Translations under genes and position numbers: made by a program
The notes under the pieces: model-generated
Databases searched by the model: none
Told to the model about the DNA's origin: nothing
What the model saw: only the letters and a program-made list of their open reading frames with translations
Source: OFTM10 sp964196195
Lineage (GTDB): Bacteria > Actinomycetota > Acidimicrobiia > Acidimicrobiales > Aldehydirespiratoraceae
DNA: 64,000 bases
Assembly (NCBI GenBank): GCA_964196195.1
Contig: CAXMSE010000092.1
Coordinates: 40,597-104,596 of the forward strand
Direction: 5' to 3'
Shown: one piece after another, positions 43,552 to 52,832 of the stretch
Numbering within the stretch: position 1 is the first letter of the stretch
How the letters are laid out: each line of letters opens with the position of its first letter

Positions 43552-44565
43552 TCAGCGGAACACGTGGGTGGCGTGCCAGCCGTCCGGGCTCTGCCAGAAG
43601 CCGACGCCCACCTCGGTGTAGCGGCCACTGGTCATGTTGGCGTAGTGGCCGGGACTGTTGATCCAGAGGTCGTGCAGCTGTTCGGCCGCCTCGGCCGGGG
43701 TTGCGCTCGCCTTGCTCCACCAGGCGATGTTTTCACCGAACGGGCCGCCGCTGTGAGCAAAGTTGTCGGTGGCGGCCATGGTTGCCGACCAGTCGCGGGC
43801 GAAGGCATCCATCGAAGCATCACGCGGCAGGGCGGAAAGACCGACATTGGCCCGGAGGTCGCTCAATAGTGCCCAGGACCTGGATTCCGCCTCCGCCAGC
43901 AGCGGATCGACCGTAGCGCCACAGACTCCGTCGGCGGAAAGCGCCACGGAAGGCGAGCCGCTCACGCGATACATGAACGTTGCCAGTTCACCCCTGGTAA
44001 CCGCGCGTTCAGGGTGGAAGGTGGTGCGAGATGTGCCGGTGGTTATTCCGCTCGAGGCCATCCACGCCACAGCTTCGGCGAAGAAGTCCGCGGGGTCGAC
44101 ATCGGTGAAGGGTTCGCCACCGCCGTCGGGCGAACCGAAGTAACGGTGAAGGAAGACCGCGACCTCCCCACGGGTGACCGCCCGGTGGGGCTCGAATGTG
44201 GCCGGAGCGGAGCCGGTGGTCAGCCCGGTAGAGGCCATCCATCCGACGGCGTCGGCGAAGAAGTCGGTGGAATCGACATCGATGAAGCTCGCCGCCCCTG
44301 CACTAGGTGTGCCGGCATAACGATGAAGGAAGGCCGCCACCTGACCTCGGGTGGTGGTAGCTGCGGGAGAGAAGCACCCAGGAGACGTGCCGGTGGTGAG
44401 ACCCTCATTGGCCATCCACTGCACGGCCTCACTGTAGAAGTCGGCCGCTGCGACATCTCCGAACCCGCCCACAGCCCCAGCGGGATCGGCTGAGAAAACG
44501 GATACGGCAAGAGCGGCGGTAGCCAGAATCTTGGATATGTAACCGTTGCGCCGACGCATTCTCAT
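43552..44565 (-). CDS. Secreted SLH-repeat and CAP-domain protein
   Basis: Exported protein (337 aa). Signal peptide (ILATAALAVSVFSADPAGA), then three S-layer-homology repeats, each with an FxDV element (FGDVAAADFYSEAVQWM, FIDVDSTDFFADAVGWM, FTDVDPADFFAEAVAWM) and a TRG element (TTTRGQVAAFLHR and two relatives). The C-terminal ~120 residues are a CAP/SCP domain (ANVGLSALPRDASMDAFARD, DNFAHSGGPFGENIAWW, INSPGHYANMTS). SLH repeats normally bind pyruvylated secondary wall polymers, so the CAP domain is likely displayed on the cell wall. Function of the CAP domain is unknown. Its AT-rich upstream region differs from its neighbours. Confidence 0.92.
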   Translation of the reverse strand: MRMRRRNGYISKILATAALAVSVFSADPAGAVGGFGDVAAADFYSEAVQWMANEGLTTGTSPGCFSPAATTTRGQVAAFLHRYAGTPSAGAASFIDVDSTDFFADAVGWMASTGLTTGSAPATFEPHRAVTRGEVAVFLHRYFGSPDGGGEPFTDVDPADFFAEAVAWMASSGITTGTSRTTFHPERAVTRGELATFMYRVSGSPSVALSADGVCGATVDPLLAEAESRSWALLSDLRANVGLSALPRDASMDAFARDWSATMAATDNFAHSGGPFGENIAWWSKASATPAEAAEQLHDLWINSPGHYANMTSGRYTEVGVGFWQSPDGWHATHVFR

Positions 44566-44580
44566 CTCCGGGGAAGGACT

Positions 44581-44610
44581 CCGCCCATGGCTTCGGAACG
44601 AAACCGGCGG
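44581..44610 (-). other. 5' UTR hairpin of the SLH-CAP gene
   Basis: On the transcribed strand CCGCC + GGTTTCG pair with CGAAGCC + GGCGG (one G-U pair, a 3-nt bulge and a 3-nt loop), a 12-bp hairpin starting 15 nt upstream of the ATG at 44565. It could limit access to the ribosome site. It matches no riboswitch class I know. Confidence 0.4.
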
Positions 44611-44624
44611 GCCTTGACCATGAA

Positions 44625-44700
44625 CCTCTATTTTAGTGGAATTTGATGCAAGATGCGTTAATGATACCTAAATAAAGGTAATGCAATCGCAACGATCGTC
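44625..44700 (-). promoter_or_regulatory. AT-rich promoter region of the SLH-CAP gene
   Basis: This ~75-bp stretch is far richer in A/T than anything else in the window. It contains a short dyad TACCT-N6-AGGTA (44666-44681) and several TAAAAT/TTGCAT-like hexamers on the minus strand. A promoter with an operator is likely, but I cannot fix the exact -10/-35 pair. Confidence 0.4.
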
Positions 44701-44751
44701 ACCAAACTGCCGAAAACAGGGCCGTATTTACCACCCTGGGTGGACAGATGA

Positions 44752-45108
44752 TCAGTCGATATCGGTTTCTGTGGCCGCGGGTTGGTCGAGCCCACCGGCT
44801 ACGGCCAAGGCAGCGGCGAGCATCGCGGCACGTTCATACACCAGGGACAACCAGTGTTCGGCTGCGGTCTCCTGCCCGGTGATGGGGGGGCGGCCGAGCG
44901 ATGAGACGAGGGCCCGGACATCGGGGGCGGTGACCACATGGGTATGGGGGTCGGGCAGAGATTCGGGGTCGCCCCAGAATTCGACCGGATCGACCTTGGG
45001 CTCCTTGCGCCTCGGCTTCTGGCCCTTCTTGGGCGCAGTATCGCGACCACCGTTGCGATTTCCTCGGCCGCGTTTGCGCCGCTTCTTGGCCGGAACACGG
45101 TCGTTCAT
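44752..45108 (-). CDS. Small basic protein coupled to the SNF2 helicase
   Basis: 118-residue protein. The first ~37 residues are Lys/Arg-rich and disordered (PAKKRRKRGRGNRNGGRD), suggesting nucleic-acid binding. The rest is helical with VEFWGDPESLPDPHTHVV and HWLSLVYERAAMLAAALA. It overlaps the helicase stop by 4 bp. The sequence gives no catalytic motif; a helicase accessory role is inferred from coupling only. Confidence 0.65.
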   Translation of the reverse strand: MNDRVPAKKRRKRGRGNRNGGRDTAPKKGQKPRRKEPKVDPVEFWGDPESLPDPHTHVVTAPDVRALVSSLGRPPITGQETAAEHWLSLVYERAAMLAAALAVAGGLDQPAATETDID

Positions 45109-48100
45109 GACTTCGCCTCCTCGAGTTCGGTGGAGGTGTCGAGCAAGGCCGAGGCATCGATACCGAGAGCCTGCTGGAGCTGGGTGGCGTCGAGATCGCC
45201 GATCGAGCTCGACTTCGGGAGGGTGAGATCGGCAATCTGGCGCTTGCCGGCCACGATTTCCTCGACCCTCTCATCGATGGTTCCGGGACACACGAGGCGA
45301 TGACAGATCACCGTGTTCTTCTGGCCGATCCGCCACACACGATCTCGGGCCTGATCCTCCACCGCGGGGTTCCACCAGCGATCGTAGAGCACGACGTGAT
45401 TGGCGGCGGTGAGGTTGAGTCCGGTTCCACCGGCCTTGAGCGACAACACCATCGCGCCCGCTCCCTCGGAGCTCTGGAAGGAATCGACCAGGCGATCTCG
45501 GGCGCCTCGGCCAAGCCCACCGTGGTAGCACTTGATCGGCTTCCCGGTGCGCTCGGAGAGGTACTTGGCCATGCGCTCGCCCCACGTGGCGAAATGGGTG
45601 AACACCAGCACCTTCTCGTCGGCGGCGAAGACCGTTTCGATGATCTCGTTGAGTCGTGACAGCTTCCCGGATCTGCCGTCGAGGCGCTCCTCGTCGACCT
45701 GATAGTTGACTGGGTGGTTGCAGATCTGCTTGAGCGCGGTGATGGCGGTCAAAACGGCGCCCTTGCGCTCCGGTGTGCCCGGTTCGCGCTCTGATGTGGT
45801 GAGCACCAGGTTGTCGATAACGGCTTGATATAGCCCGATCTGTTCAGGGGTCATCACACAATGGTCGAGCTCGTCGATGCGATCGGGGAGTTCGGCCGCG
45901 ATCGAAGGCTCCAACTTGGTGCGGCGGTACACGAGGATTCCGTTGAGAGCTCTCAGCGCAGCCTCGCCGTCGCTGCCGCCCTTGCCCTTCGCATCAGGAG
46001 TGAGTTGGGAGATGAACGCAGCACGGGGGCCGAGAAGGCCCGGGTTGGCCCAGTCCATGATCGCCCAGAGGTCGCCGAGTCCATTCTCGATCGGGGTGCC
46101 GGTGAGGGCGAGGCGGGTGCGGGCCTCGAGCCTGCGCAGTTGCTGGGACGTTTCGGCGGTGGGGTTCTTGATTGCCTGGGCCTCATCAATGATGACCTTG
46201 CTCCACTGGTACTCCGAGAGCTCGTCCATGTCGCGTACAGCGGTGCCGTAGGTGGTGATCACGAGGTCGGCCGCTCGAACCGCCGTACCCAATGCCGGCC
46301 CACGCGCCCGTGTCGCTCCATGGTGCACGAGAACCTTCACCCCGGGCACGAAGTTGCGGGCTTCCGATGCCCAGTTGCCGACCACGGCCGGCGGGGCGAT
46401 CACCAGCGCGGTGCCCTGAGCGGTGGAGAGCGCCACGCTCGCGAGAGCAGTCGGGGTCTTCCCGAGTCCCATGTCGAGAGCGAGGCAACCCCCGAGACCG
46501 GCGTCGTCGAGGAAATGGAGCCAGGCGAGCGCATCCGCCTGATAGGTGCGCAATTCGCCGGAGAATCCGTCGGGGGTGGTGGTTGGTTGTTCGGGAAGGG
46601 ACTCGACACTGCGCAGGAGATCGGCGGCCCAGCCTTCGCCGACGATGTTGACGCCGCCCGCCAATGGGGAGCCCTCGAGGCCGAGAGCATGACGAAGCAT
46701 GTCGGCACCACTGAGACGGGTCTGGTCGGCCCGGTCGGCCAGCGCGGCAGCGGCCTCCGCGAGGTCGGCTTTGTCGAGCTCGACCCACTGGCCCCTCGAC
46801 TTCACGAGGGGGCGGGCCTCCGCGGCCAGCTGGGCAATTTCGGCGGCGGTGAGCTCGACATCGTCGAACACCGCGCTCCATCTGACATCGGCGAGCTGTT
46901 GGGCACCCACCACGCTCTCATCGGCGTCCGACGTGAGGCGGAGGCTCGCGACAGCCTTCTGTCGTTTCAGTGCCGGGACCCTCACATCGAAGCCACAGGC
47001 GCTCAGTGTGTCGCCCGCCTCGGTCATGAGGTTCCACGCCTCGTCCTGGGACAGAATCACCTCGCCTCGACGGCGACCGCCGAGCCTCAGCAACTCGGGG
47101 AAGAGGCGCTCCAGGCGAGCGAGTTGGGCTCCGGTGTTCTTGGCCCGTGATTTGGAGCCCGTGGTCATCGCGACCTCCACGGGCTCGAGTCCGCTCTCCT
47201 CACCAGGGGCGAGGACTGCCACATGCCAGGCTCCGGCCTCGTCGGGGGGGTCGAGCTGGACCACAAGGTGGTGGTCGATGGCTCCCACGACCGATTGTGC
47301 CCACTGGGCCAGCCGGCGGACCATCTCGCCACCGAACTTGGTGGGGGCGCGGAAGGTCGACCCATCGAGGTGACAGAGGGTGGCTTCGCCGACATCGGCC
47401 TTGGTGTTCACCTCTGGAGGGGGAGCGGGCATCTCCAGTTGCCCGGCCGCCACGCCAACGATCGCATCGGTGAGGTCGGTGATAGCGGCAAGGGTGAACT
47501 TGTTTTTGTCCTGTTCCCTGCTGCCGGTCATCGCCGATCCAGGCACCGAGGCGACCAGTGCCTCGAGGCCGACAGGGTCGATCAAGGCAGGGGTCCAGCG
47601 GAGGTGAAACGACGCGTGATCGGGATCACTAGGGTCCTTACGCCGCCGCTTCGACTGCACCAATTGGGGGACCACCCGGCCCTGGGCGACGAGCTCAACC
47701 GCGGTTACCGCGGCCTGCCCCATCCAGGCAACGCTGGTGCCGAGCGTGTCGTCTGAGGCGGTGTCGCCGAGCGCAACGAGCCAGCCGAGGGCCGAAGCGA
47801 GGGGAGCTGAGATGGTGAACACACGACCGGCGCCGGGCACCTTCAACGTGGCCTGCTCATCCCACTCGATCGCACCGCCTCCGTGGGCCTTCACCCGCTC
47901 GAGCACCATCTCGTGGGTCTCACCGCGCTGGTTGTGGCCAGCGGCCCAGGCGACGACGCGGCCGTCGCTCCGAGACAACTGGAGCTGCACCGTGCCGGTG
48001 TATTCCTCGGTCTTGGGTGGCTCTGGTTCGTGGATGGGAACGAGTTCGTCGTCTGAGGGTTCGCCGATTATTTCGGTGAGGGCCGCGTCGATACGGAAAC

Positions 48101-48389
48101 ATTCCTCGTCGAGATCGTTGAGCACCGCGGCCCGAGCTTCGCCTCGCACATCGCGTCGGGCAGTGGCGAGGTTTGATTCGGCGGCATCGAGTAGGCGCCA
48201 CAGGCTGGCCATCCAGGCATCGGTGTGGGATTCAAGAAATCGGATCTGGTCGACCGTGGCTCGATCGTCCAGATGGGCCTGAACCACGACATCGGTCTGC
48301 GACGGCGTGAGCTGTGCCCTGTCGGCAATGGTGGTGACGGTGTACTCCTTCGTCCTGCAACACCTGGCGGGTTGCGGGTTTGCACTCAA
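45105..48389 (-). CDS. SNF2/Swi2-type DEAD/DEAH-box helicase
   Basis: Large DNA translocase (1094 aa). The ATPase core in the C-terminal half has motif I LDMGLGKTPTALA, motif II VIIDEAQAIKN, motif III LALTGTPIENGLGDLW, and motifs V-VI LSLKAGGTGLNLT and DQARDRVWRIGQ. The N-terminal ~550 residues contain the SNF2-associated region (QLSRSDGRVVAWAAG and related). Actinobacterial members are often linked to repair or chromatin-like remodelling; no target is known. Start is uncertain: the TTG at 48389 lies in a hairpin loop, and AAGGAG 34 nt downstream is followed by no good start codon. Confidence 0.9.
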   Translation of the reverse strand: MSANPQPARCCRTKEYTVTTIADRAQLTPSQTDVVVQAHLDDRATVDQIRFLESHTDAWMASLWRLLDAAESNLATARRDVRGEARAAVLNDLDEECFRIDAALTEIIGEPSDDELVPIHEPEPPKTEEYTGTVQLQLSRSDGRVVAWAAGHNQRGETHEMVLERVKAHGGGAIEWDEQATLKVPGAGRVFTISAPLASALGWLVALGDTASDDTLGTSVAWMGQAAVTAVELVAQGRVVPQLVQSKRRRKDPSDPDHASFHLRWTPALIDPVGLEALVASVPGSAMTGSREQDKNKFTLAAITDLTDAIVGVAAGQLEMPAPPPEVNTKADVGEATLCHLDGSTFRAPTKFGGEMVRRLAQWAQSVVGAIDHHLVVQLDPPDEAGAWHVAVLAPGEESGLEPVEVAMTTGSKSRAKNTGAQLARLERLFPELLRLGGRRRGEVILSQDEAWNLMTEAGDTLSACGFDVRVPALKRQKAVASLRLTSDADESVVGAQQLADVRWSAVFDDVELTAAEIAQLAAEARPLVKSRGQWVELDKADLAEAAAALADRADQTRLSGADMLRHALGLEGSPLAGGVNIVGEGWAADLLRSVESLPEQPTTTPDGFSGELRTYQADALAWLHFLDDAGLGGCLALDMGLGKTPTALASVALSTAQGTALVIAPPAVVGNWASEARNFVPGVKVLVHHGATRARGPALGTAVRAADLVITTYGTAVRDMDELSEYQWSKVIIDEAQAIKNPTAETSQQLRRLEARTRLALTGTPIENGLGDLWAIMDWANPGLLGPRAAFISQLTPDAKGKGGSDGEAALRALNGILVYRRTKLEPSIAAELPDRIDELDHCVMTPEQIGLYQAVIDNLVLTTSEREPGTPERKGAVLTAITALKQICNHPVNYQVDEERLDGRSGKLSRLNEIIETVFAADEKVLVFTHFATWGERMAKYLSERTGKPIKCYHGGLGRGARDRLVDSFQSSEGAGAMVLSLKAGGTGLNLTAANHVVLYDRWWNPAVEDQARDRVWRIGQKNTVICHRLVCPGTIDERVEEIVAGKRQIADLTLPKSSSIGDLDATQLQQALGIDASALLDTSTELEEAKS

Positions 48390-48398
48390 CGGAGTGCA
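48381..48398 (-). other. Hairpin over the SNF2 helicase start
   Basis: Perfect 7-bp stem TGCACTC/GAGTGCA with a 4-nt CGTT loop on the transcript. The proposed TTG start codon overlaps the loop. It may be an operator, a translational control element, or a sign that the real start is elsewhere. Confidence 0.4.
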
Positions 48399-48567
48399 GC
48401 GAACGCACCTTCGTCATCGACGGGCGATGACGCCTGATACGTGCGGTCGACCATCCGAAGTGGCGACCATCGTGCTCGTAAGCCTCATCGACACGAACAA
48501 CGTGGCTATGAGTGTAGGGGGATATCGCGGCGATCGCGCGGACCACCGAGCCAGGAGCGGCCGAGGC

Positions 48568-49659
48568 TCACCCCAGGGTTGAAGCCTTCGCACCGAGCAC
48601 ATCGAGCAACTCGTCGAAGCTCTTTTCGAACGCAGCCACTCCTTCGATCTCGAGTTGCTCGGTGACGTCGTCCATGTCGATGCCCAGCGCGGCGAGGCCG
48701 GCCATCACATGGTGAGCACCCTCGGTGTCGGCATCGATGGTGCGGGCCACCGTGCCATGGTGGTCGAAGGCTTCGAGGGTGCTGTCGGGAAGGGTGTTGA
48801 CGGTGTCGGGGCCGATCAGCTCGTCGACGTAGAGAGTGTCGGGGTAGTCGGGATTCTTGGTGGACGTGGATGCCCACAGAGGCCTCTGCACACGGGCACC
48901 TCGCTCAACCAGAGCCTCCCAGCGGGGGCCCACGAAGGTGGTGGTGAAGAGCTTGTAGGCGAGCTGGCCGTTGGCCACCGCGGCCTTACCCTTGAGCGCC
49001 AGTGCCTCTGGTGCACCGATCGCATCGAGGCGTCGATCAACCTCCACATCGATTCGGCTGATGAAGAACGAGGCAACACTGCTTACCCGCGACAAGTCGC
49101 CCTCGGCGTGCTCGAGGCCGGTGATGTAAGCCTCCATCACTTCTGCGTAGCGCTCGAGGGAGAAGATGAGAGTGACATTGATGGAGCGTTTCTCGGCGAT
49201 CATCTGGCTGATCGGAGCGAGGCCCTCTGCGGTGGCGGGAATCTTCACATAGAGGTTGGGTTCGTCGAGCAGCTCGTCGAGATGGCGCGCCGACGACTCG
49301 GTGCCAACTGCATCACGTGCCAACCCGGGGTCGACCTCCACCGACACGAAGCCGTCGAGACCATCCGAGGAGTCGTAGACTGGACGAAGAATCGCAAGAG
49401 CCGATCGGATGTCGGAAGTGACGAGGCGCCAGTAGGACGCCTCCACATCAAGGCCCTCGGCGATGGAAGCCGAGAACTCGGCGTCGTAGTCCGCAGAATC
49501 CTGGATCGCCTTCTGGAAGATCGACGGATTCGACGTAAGGCCGCGAACTCCTGTGTCGACCCATGTTTCCAGCTTCCCGCTGGCTATCCATCCCCTACGG
49601 ATGTTGTCGAGCCATGGGCTCTGGTTCTGCTCGGTGAAGAGGTCGTGCAGGCGGGTCAT
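48568..49659 (-). CDS. tal: Transaldolase
   Basis: Non-oxidative pentose-phosphate enzyme (363 aa, the longer TalB-type subfamily of actinobacteria). Motifs: GVRGLTSNPSIFQKAI near the N terminus, NLYVKIPATAEGLAPI with the Schiff-base Lys, and INVTLIFSLERYAEVMEAY. GGAGG lies 4-8 nt before the ATG at 49659; a longer frame upstream overlaps the transketolase gene. It is 19 bp downstream of tkt and surely cotranscribed. Confidence 0.96.
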   Translation of the reverse strand: MTRLHDLFTEQNQSPWLDNIRRGWIASGKLETWVDTGVRGLTSNPSIFQKAIQDSADYDAEFSASIAEGLDVEASYWRLVTSDIRSALAILRPVYDSSDGLDGFVSVEVDPGLARDAVGTESSARHLDELLDEPNLYVKIPATAEGLAPISQMIAEKRSINVTLIFSLERYAEVMEAYITGLEHAEGDLSRVSSVASFFISRIDVEVDRRLDAIGAPEALALKGKAAVANGQLAYKLFTTTFVGPRWEALVERGARVQRPLWASTSTKNPDYPDTLYVDELIGPDTVNTLPDSTLEAFDHHGTVARTIDADTEGAHHVMAGLAALGIDMDDVTEQLEIEGVAAFEKSFDELLDVLGAKASTLG

Positions 49660-49678
49660 GAGTCCTCCGGGGGACGGG

Positions 49679-51631
49679 TCAGGCTCCAAGTAGAGCGCGC
49701 GCTCGGGCCGCGACGTTGTCGGGGCTGATCCCAAGCTCGCGCATGACGGTGTCGCCAGGCGCGGATGCCCCGAATCGATCTATCGACACAACGTCGTCCA
49801 CCCAGCGGTGCCACCCCTGCCCGATGCCGGCCTCGACCGCCAGCGAGGGAAGATCGGAACGCAGGACTGAGGATTGGTGCGCGGCATCGCTCTCGGCGAA
49901 GAGTTCCCAGCACGGGAACGAAACCACCCGGGCGACGATGCCACTGGCTTCCAATAGGGCCGCCGCCTCGACGCACACCGATACCTCGCTCCCGGTACCC
50001 ACGAGGGTTATCACCGCACCCTCCGGCTCCCACAGAACGTAAGCGCCCCGGGTGATGTCGGCGTGGGCGGTGCCTGAGAGGACCGGGAGGTTCTGGCGCG
50101 ACAGGATAAGAGCAGTGGGCCCACCGGCACCGAGCGCCACCAGCCATGCGGCCACCGTCTCGTTGGCGTCGGCTGGGCGAATCACCCTCAGCCCGGGAAT
50201 GGCTCGCAGCGAAGCGATCTGCTCCACCGGCTGATGGGTAGGACCATCTTCACCGACACCGACCGAGTCGTGGCTCCAGACGAAGATCGTATGGGCTTGA
50301 GATAGAGCGGCAAGGCGCACCGCACCGCGCATGTAGTCGGCGAACACGAGGAATGTGCCGACCACCGGGATCGCTCCGCCGTGCAGGGCCATGCCGTTGG
50401 CGACGGCTCCCATGGCGTGCTCACGAACTCCGAAGTAGATCTGGCGACCACCGGGATCGGCTGCGGAGAAGACTCCATGGTCCTTGATCACCGTGCCGGT
50501 GTTGCCGGTGAGGTCGGCCCCTCCTCCGGTGAGACCAGGCACAACCGGCGCCAGGGCCTGGAGTACCGCGTTGGATGCCTTCCGAGTGGCCACCGACTCC
50601 CCGGTGTCGAAGCGGGGAAGGTCTTCATCCCAACCCGGTAGTCCGATGCCGGCGAGCTGAGCTTCGAGCTCACCTCGGTTACCGTCGAACGCAGCCACCC
50701 GCGTTTCCCACGCCTCGCGCTTCGCGCGACCGCGCACACCGGCTCGTCGATACTCATGAAGAACTGTGTCGGGCACGTAGAACGACTGGTCAGCCGGGGT
50801 GCCCATAGCGGCCTTGGTGGCCGCGATCTCGTCGTCGAAGATGGCATACCCGTGCGCCGCCGGGGTGTCGGCCGACTCGATGGCAGGAGTGCCGATCACG
50901 GTGCGGATGATCACCAGTGAGGGCTTGTCGGTGACTTCGATGGCTCGACGAATCCCGGCCTCGAGGGCGTTGAGGTCCTCGCCCACTTCCCCAAGTTGCT
51001 CGACGTGCCAGCCATAGGCGCGGAACCTTGCCGCGGCATCATCGGTGAGAGCGAGCTCGGTCTCCCCGTCGATTGTGATGTGGTTGTCGTCGTAGAAGAG
51101 CACGATTTTGCCGAGGCCGAGATGGCCCGCAAGCGAGGCGGCCTCATGGCTCAATCCCTCTGACAGGTCGCCGTCACCGGCGACTCCGAACACGTGATGG
51201 TCGAACAGGTCGGCGCCGTAGCGGCTTCGAAGCTGAGCTTCGGCGATGGCCATCCCCACCATGTTGGCCATGCCCTGGCCGAGGGGACCGGTGGTTACCT
51301 CGATGCCGCGGGTGTGGCCGACCTCGGGGTGTCCCGGCGTAGCCGAACCCCACTGCCTGAACTCTCTCAAGTCGTCGAGGGTGAGTCCGAACCCGGCAAG
51401 ATGAAGCAGGGAGTACTGCAACATCGACGCGTGACCGCCGGAAAGAACGAAGCGGTCGCGGTCGGGCCAGTCGCTGCGCTCCGCGTCGTAGTCCATGATC
51501 CGTGTGAAGAGCACGTGAGCGAGCGGCGCCAAAGCCATCGCGGTGCCCTGATGGCCCGATCTCGCCGCATTTGGCGCATCCATAGCCAATCCACGAATCA
51601 CACTGATCGCTCGGGCGTCGAAATCCGTCAT
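49679..51631 (-). CDS. tkt: Transketolase
   Basis: Thiamine-diphosphate enzyme of the pentose-phosphate pathway (650 aa). The TPP/metal motif lies at GVAGDGDLSEGLSHEAASL with the ensuing DDNHITIDG. The pyrimidine domain has GVREHAMGAVANGMALHGG and FVWSHDSVGVGEDGPTHQP. A C-terminal domain follows (LVGTGSEVSVCVEAA). Good GGGAGG ribosome site before the ATG at 51631. Actinobacterial tkt-tal clusters often continue into zwf-opcA; here they do not. Confidence 0.97.
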   Translation of the reverse strand: MTDFDARAISVIRGLAMDAPNAARSGHQGTAMALAPLAHVLFTRIMDYDAERSDWPDRDRFVLSGGHASMLQYSLLHLAGFGLTLDDLREFRQWGSATPGHPEVGHTRGIEVTTGPLGQGMANMVGMAIAEAQLRSRYGADLFDHHVFGVAGDGDLSEGLSHEAASLAGHLGLGKIVLFYDDNHITIDGETELALTDDAAARFRAYGWHVEQLGEVGEDLNALEAGIRRAIEVTDKPSLVIIRTVIGTPAIESADTPAAHGYAIFDDEIAATKAAMGTPADQSFYVPDTVLHEYRRAGVRGRAKREAWETRVAAFDGNRGELEAQLAGIGLPGWDEDLPRFDTGESVATRKASNAVLQALAPVVPGLTGGGADLTGNTGTVIKDHGVFSAADPGGRQIYFGVREHAMGAVANGMALHGGAIPVVGTFLVFADYMRGAVRLAALSQAHTIFVWSHDSVGVGEDGPTHQPVEQIASLRAIPGLRVIRPADANETVAAWLVALGAGGPTALILSRQNLPVLSGTAHADITRGAYVLWEPEGAVITLVGTGSEVSVCVEAAALLEASGIVARVVSFPCWELFAESDAAHQSSVLRSDLPSLAVEAGIGQGWHRWVDDVVSIDRFGASAPGDTVMRELGISPDNVAARARALLGA

Positions 51632-51694
51632 GTGTCCTCCCGGTCAGGATCGCTCGGACCCTAGCCGAGCGATCCTCGATCCGAGTGCCAAGAG

Positions 51695-52831
51695 TCAGCC
51701 GTAGAGCAAGAGGACCGACGCACTGAATCCGTGTACGTGATTCTCCCCACCGACGGGGCCAATTTCGCCGGCACAGGACATGCCTGCTACCGGTCCTCGG
51801 CGCACCGCTTCGGATACCGCCGCCGCATCGTGATGCGCGGTACCGAAGAGCTGGGTACCGCGCCCGTTGCAACTGAACACCAGGGCGGCGTCGGCATCGA
51901 TCGAGCCGAGCATCTCGCCCAGATCGTCGCTCGCAGCCATGGCGTCACGCACATGGAACTGGACCGTGGTTCCGACCCTCGTCCGCGTGCCGACCCGCAG
52001 GGCTCCGGTCTTGTGATCGGCACCCAGCACACCACGGATGAGGAAGTCGCCACTGGCGTAGTGATCGGCGCCTTCCTCCACCACGATGCCAATGTGAAGA
52101 CCCCGCGTGAGAAGGGCACGATCGCTGTCGGATGCATTGTCGATCGTCTCCGTCAGGCGTTGCATTGCCGGGCGTGAAGCGAGCCCGCTGATGGCGTTTC
52201 CCTCTGCCCCGGTGACGATGAACGGATCACCCACCGGGCGACAACCCTGGGAGACCAGCGCCACCTCGCCGAGTCCCTCGGGGAGAAGAACGCCCACCGC
52301 CCCACCGGGGTGCACCGAGCCATTGAGCAGGAGCCGATCCACTCCCGGACCACCCGCCGACGCAACCCCTCCGACAACGGTGAGACGGGGGTATTGGGTG
52401 TTGGAAGCGATGGTGAACGCCTCGGTGGGGAAGCTGAAGGGGTCGGCAAGCAGCAAGAGGGTTCGCTTGCCCACAGTCGCCTCATCGGGCATGCCCACAA
52501 CAGCGACACGGTCGGCCGAGCGGATCGCTTCCAACCGAACCGCTTCGGCCGGGCCAGTACAGCCGGCCCACAATGAGATGGCAGGCCCGTCCTCCACCTC
52601 CTCAGCTCCGCCGATCACCGAGCCGGTAGTGGACCCGATGAGCACTCCGGGCTCGAGAAGGCGATGAACCGCATCGCTGATGTCGTCGATGGCCCCGATG
52701 TGAGCACCACCCACGAAGAGCAGGGCCACATCGGGCGCCGCGCCGACGGCCTCGAGCACCACGCCCAACACCTCGCCGATGGCTTGGGCCGGGTCAGGAT
52801 GCTCCGACACTGCGGCGCCATAGGTGGCCAC
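51695..52831 (-). CDS. FIST N/C domain sensory protein
   Basis: Soluble protein (378 aa) with both FIST domains. The N-terminal domain has DVALLFVGGAHIGAI, GVLIGSTTGSVIGG and GPAISLWAG. The C-terminal domain carries AALVFSCNGRGTQLFG and GMSCAGEIGPVGGENHVHGF, which are diagnostic. FIST domains are thought to bind small ligands and are often linked to signalling proteins, but here the protein stands alone. Start is a GTG. The 129-residue gene lies only 1 bp upstream on the same strand. Confidence 0.88.
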   Translation of the reverse strand: MATYGAAVSEHPDPAQAIGEVLGVVLEAVGAAPDVALLFVGGAHIGAIDDISDAVHRLLEPGVLIGSTTGSVIGGAEEVEDGPAISLWAGCTGPAEAVRLEAIRSADRVAVVGMPDEATVGKRTLLLLADPFSFPTEAFTIASNTQYPRLTVVGGVASAGGPGVDRLLLNGSVHPGGAVGVLLPEGLGEVALVSQGCRPVGDPFIVTGAEGNAISGLASRPAMQRLTETIDNASDSDRALLTRGLHIGIVVEEGADHYASGDFLIRGVLGADHKTGALRVGTRTRVGTTVQFHVRDAMAASDDLGEMLGSIDADAALVFSCNGRGTQLFGTAHHDAAAVSEAVRRGPVAGMSCAGEIGPVGGENHVHGFSASVLLLYG

Positions 52832-52832
52832 G

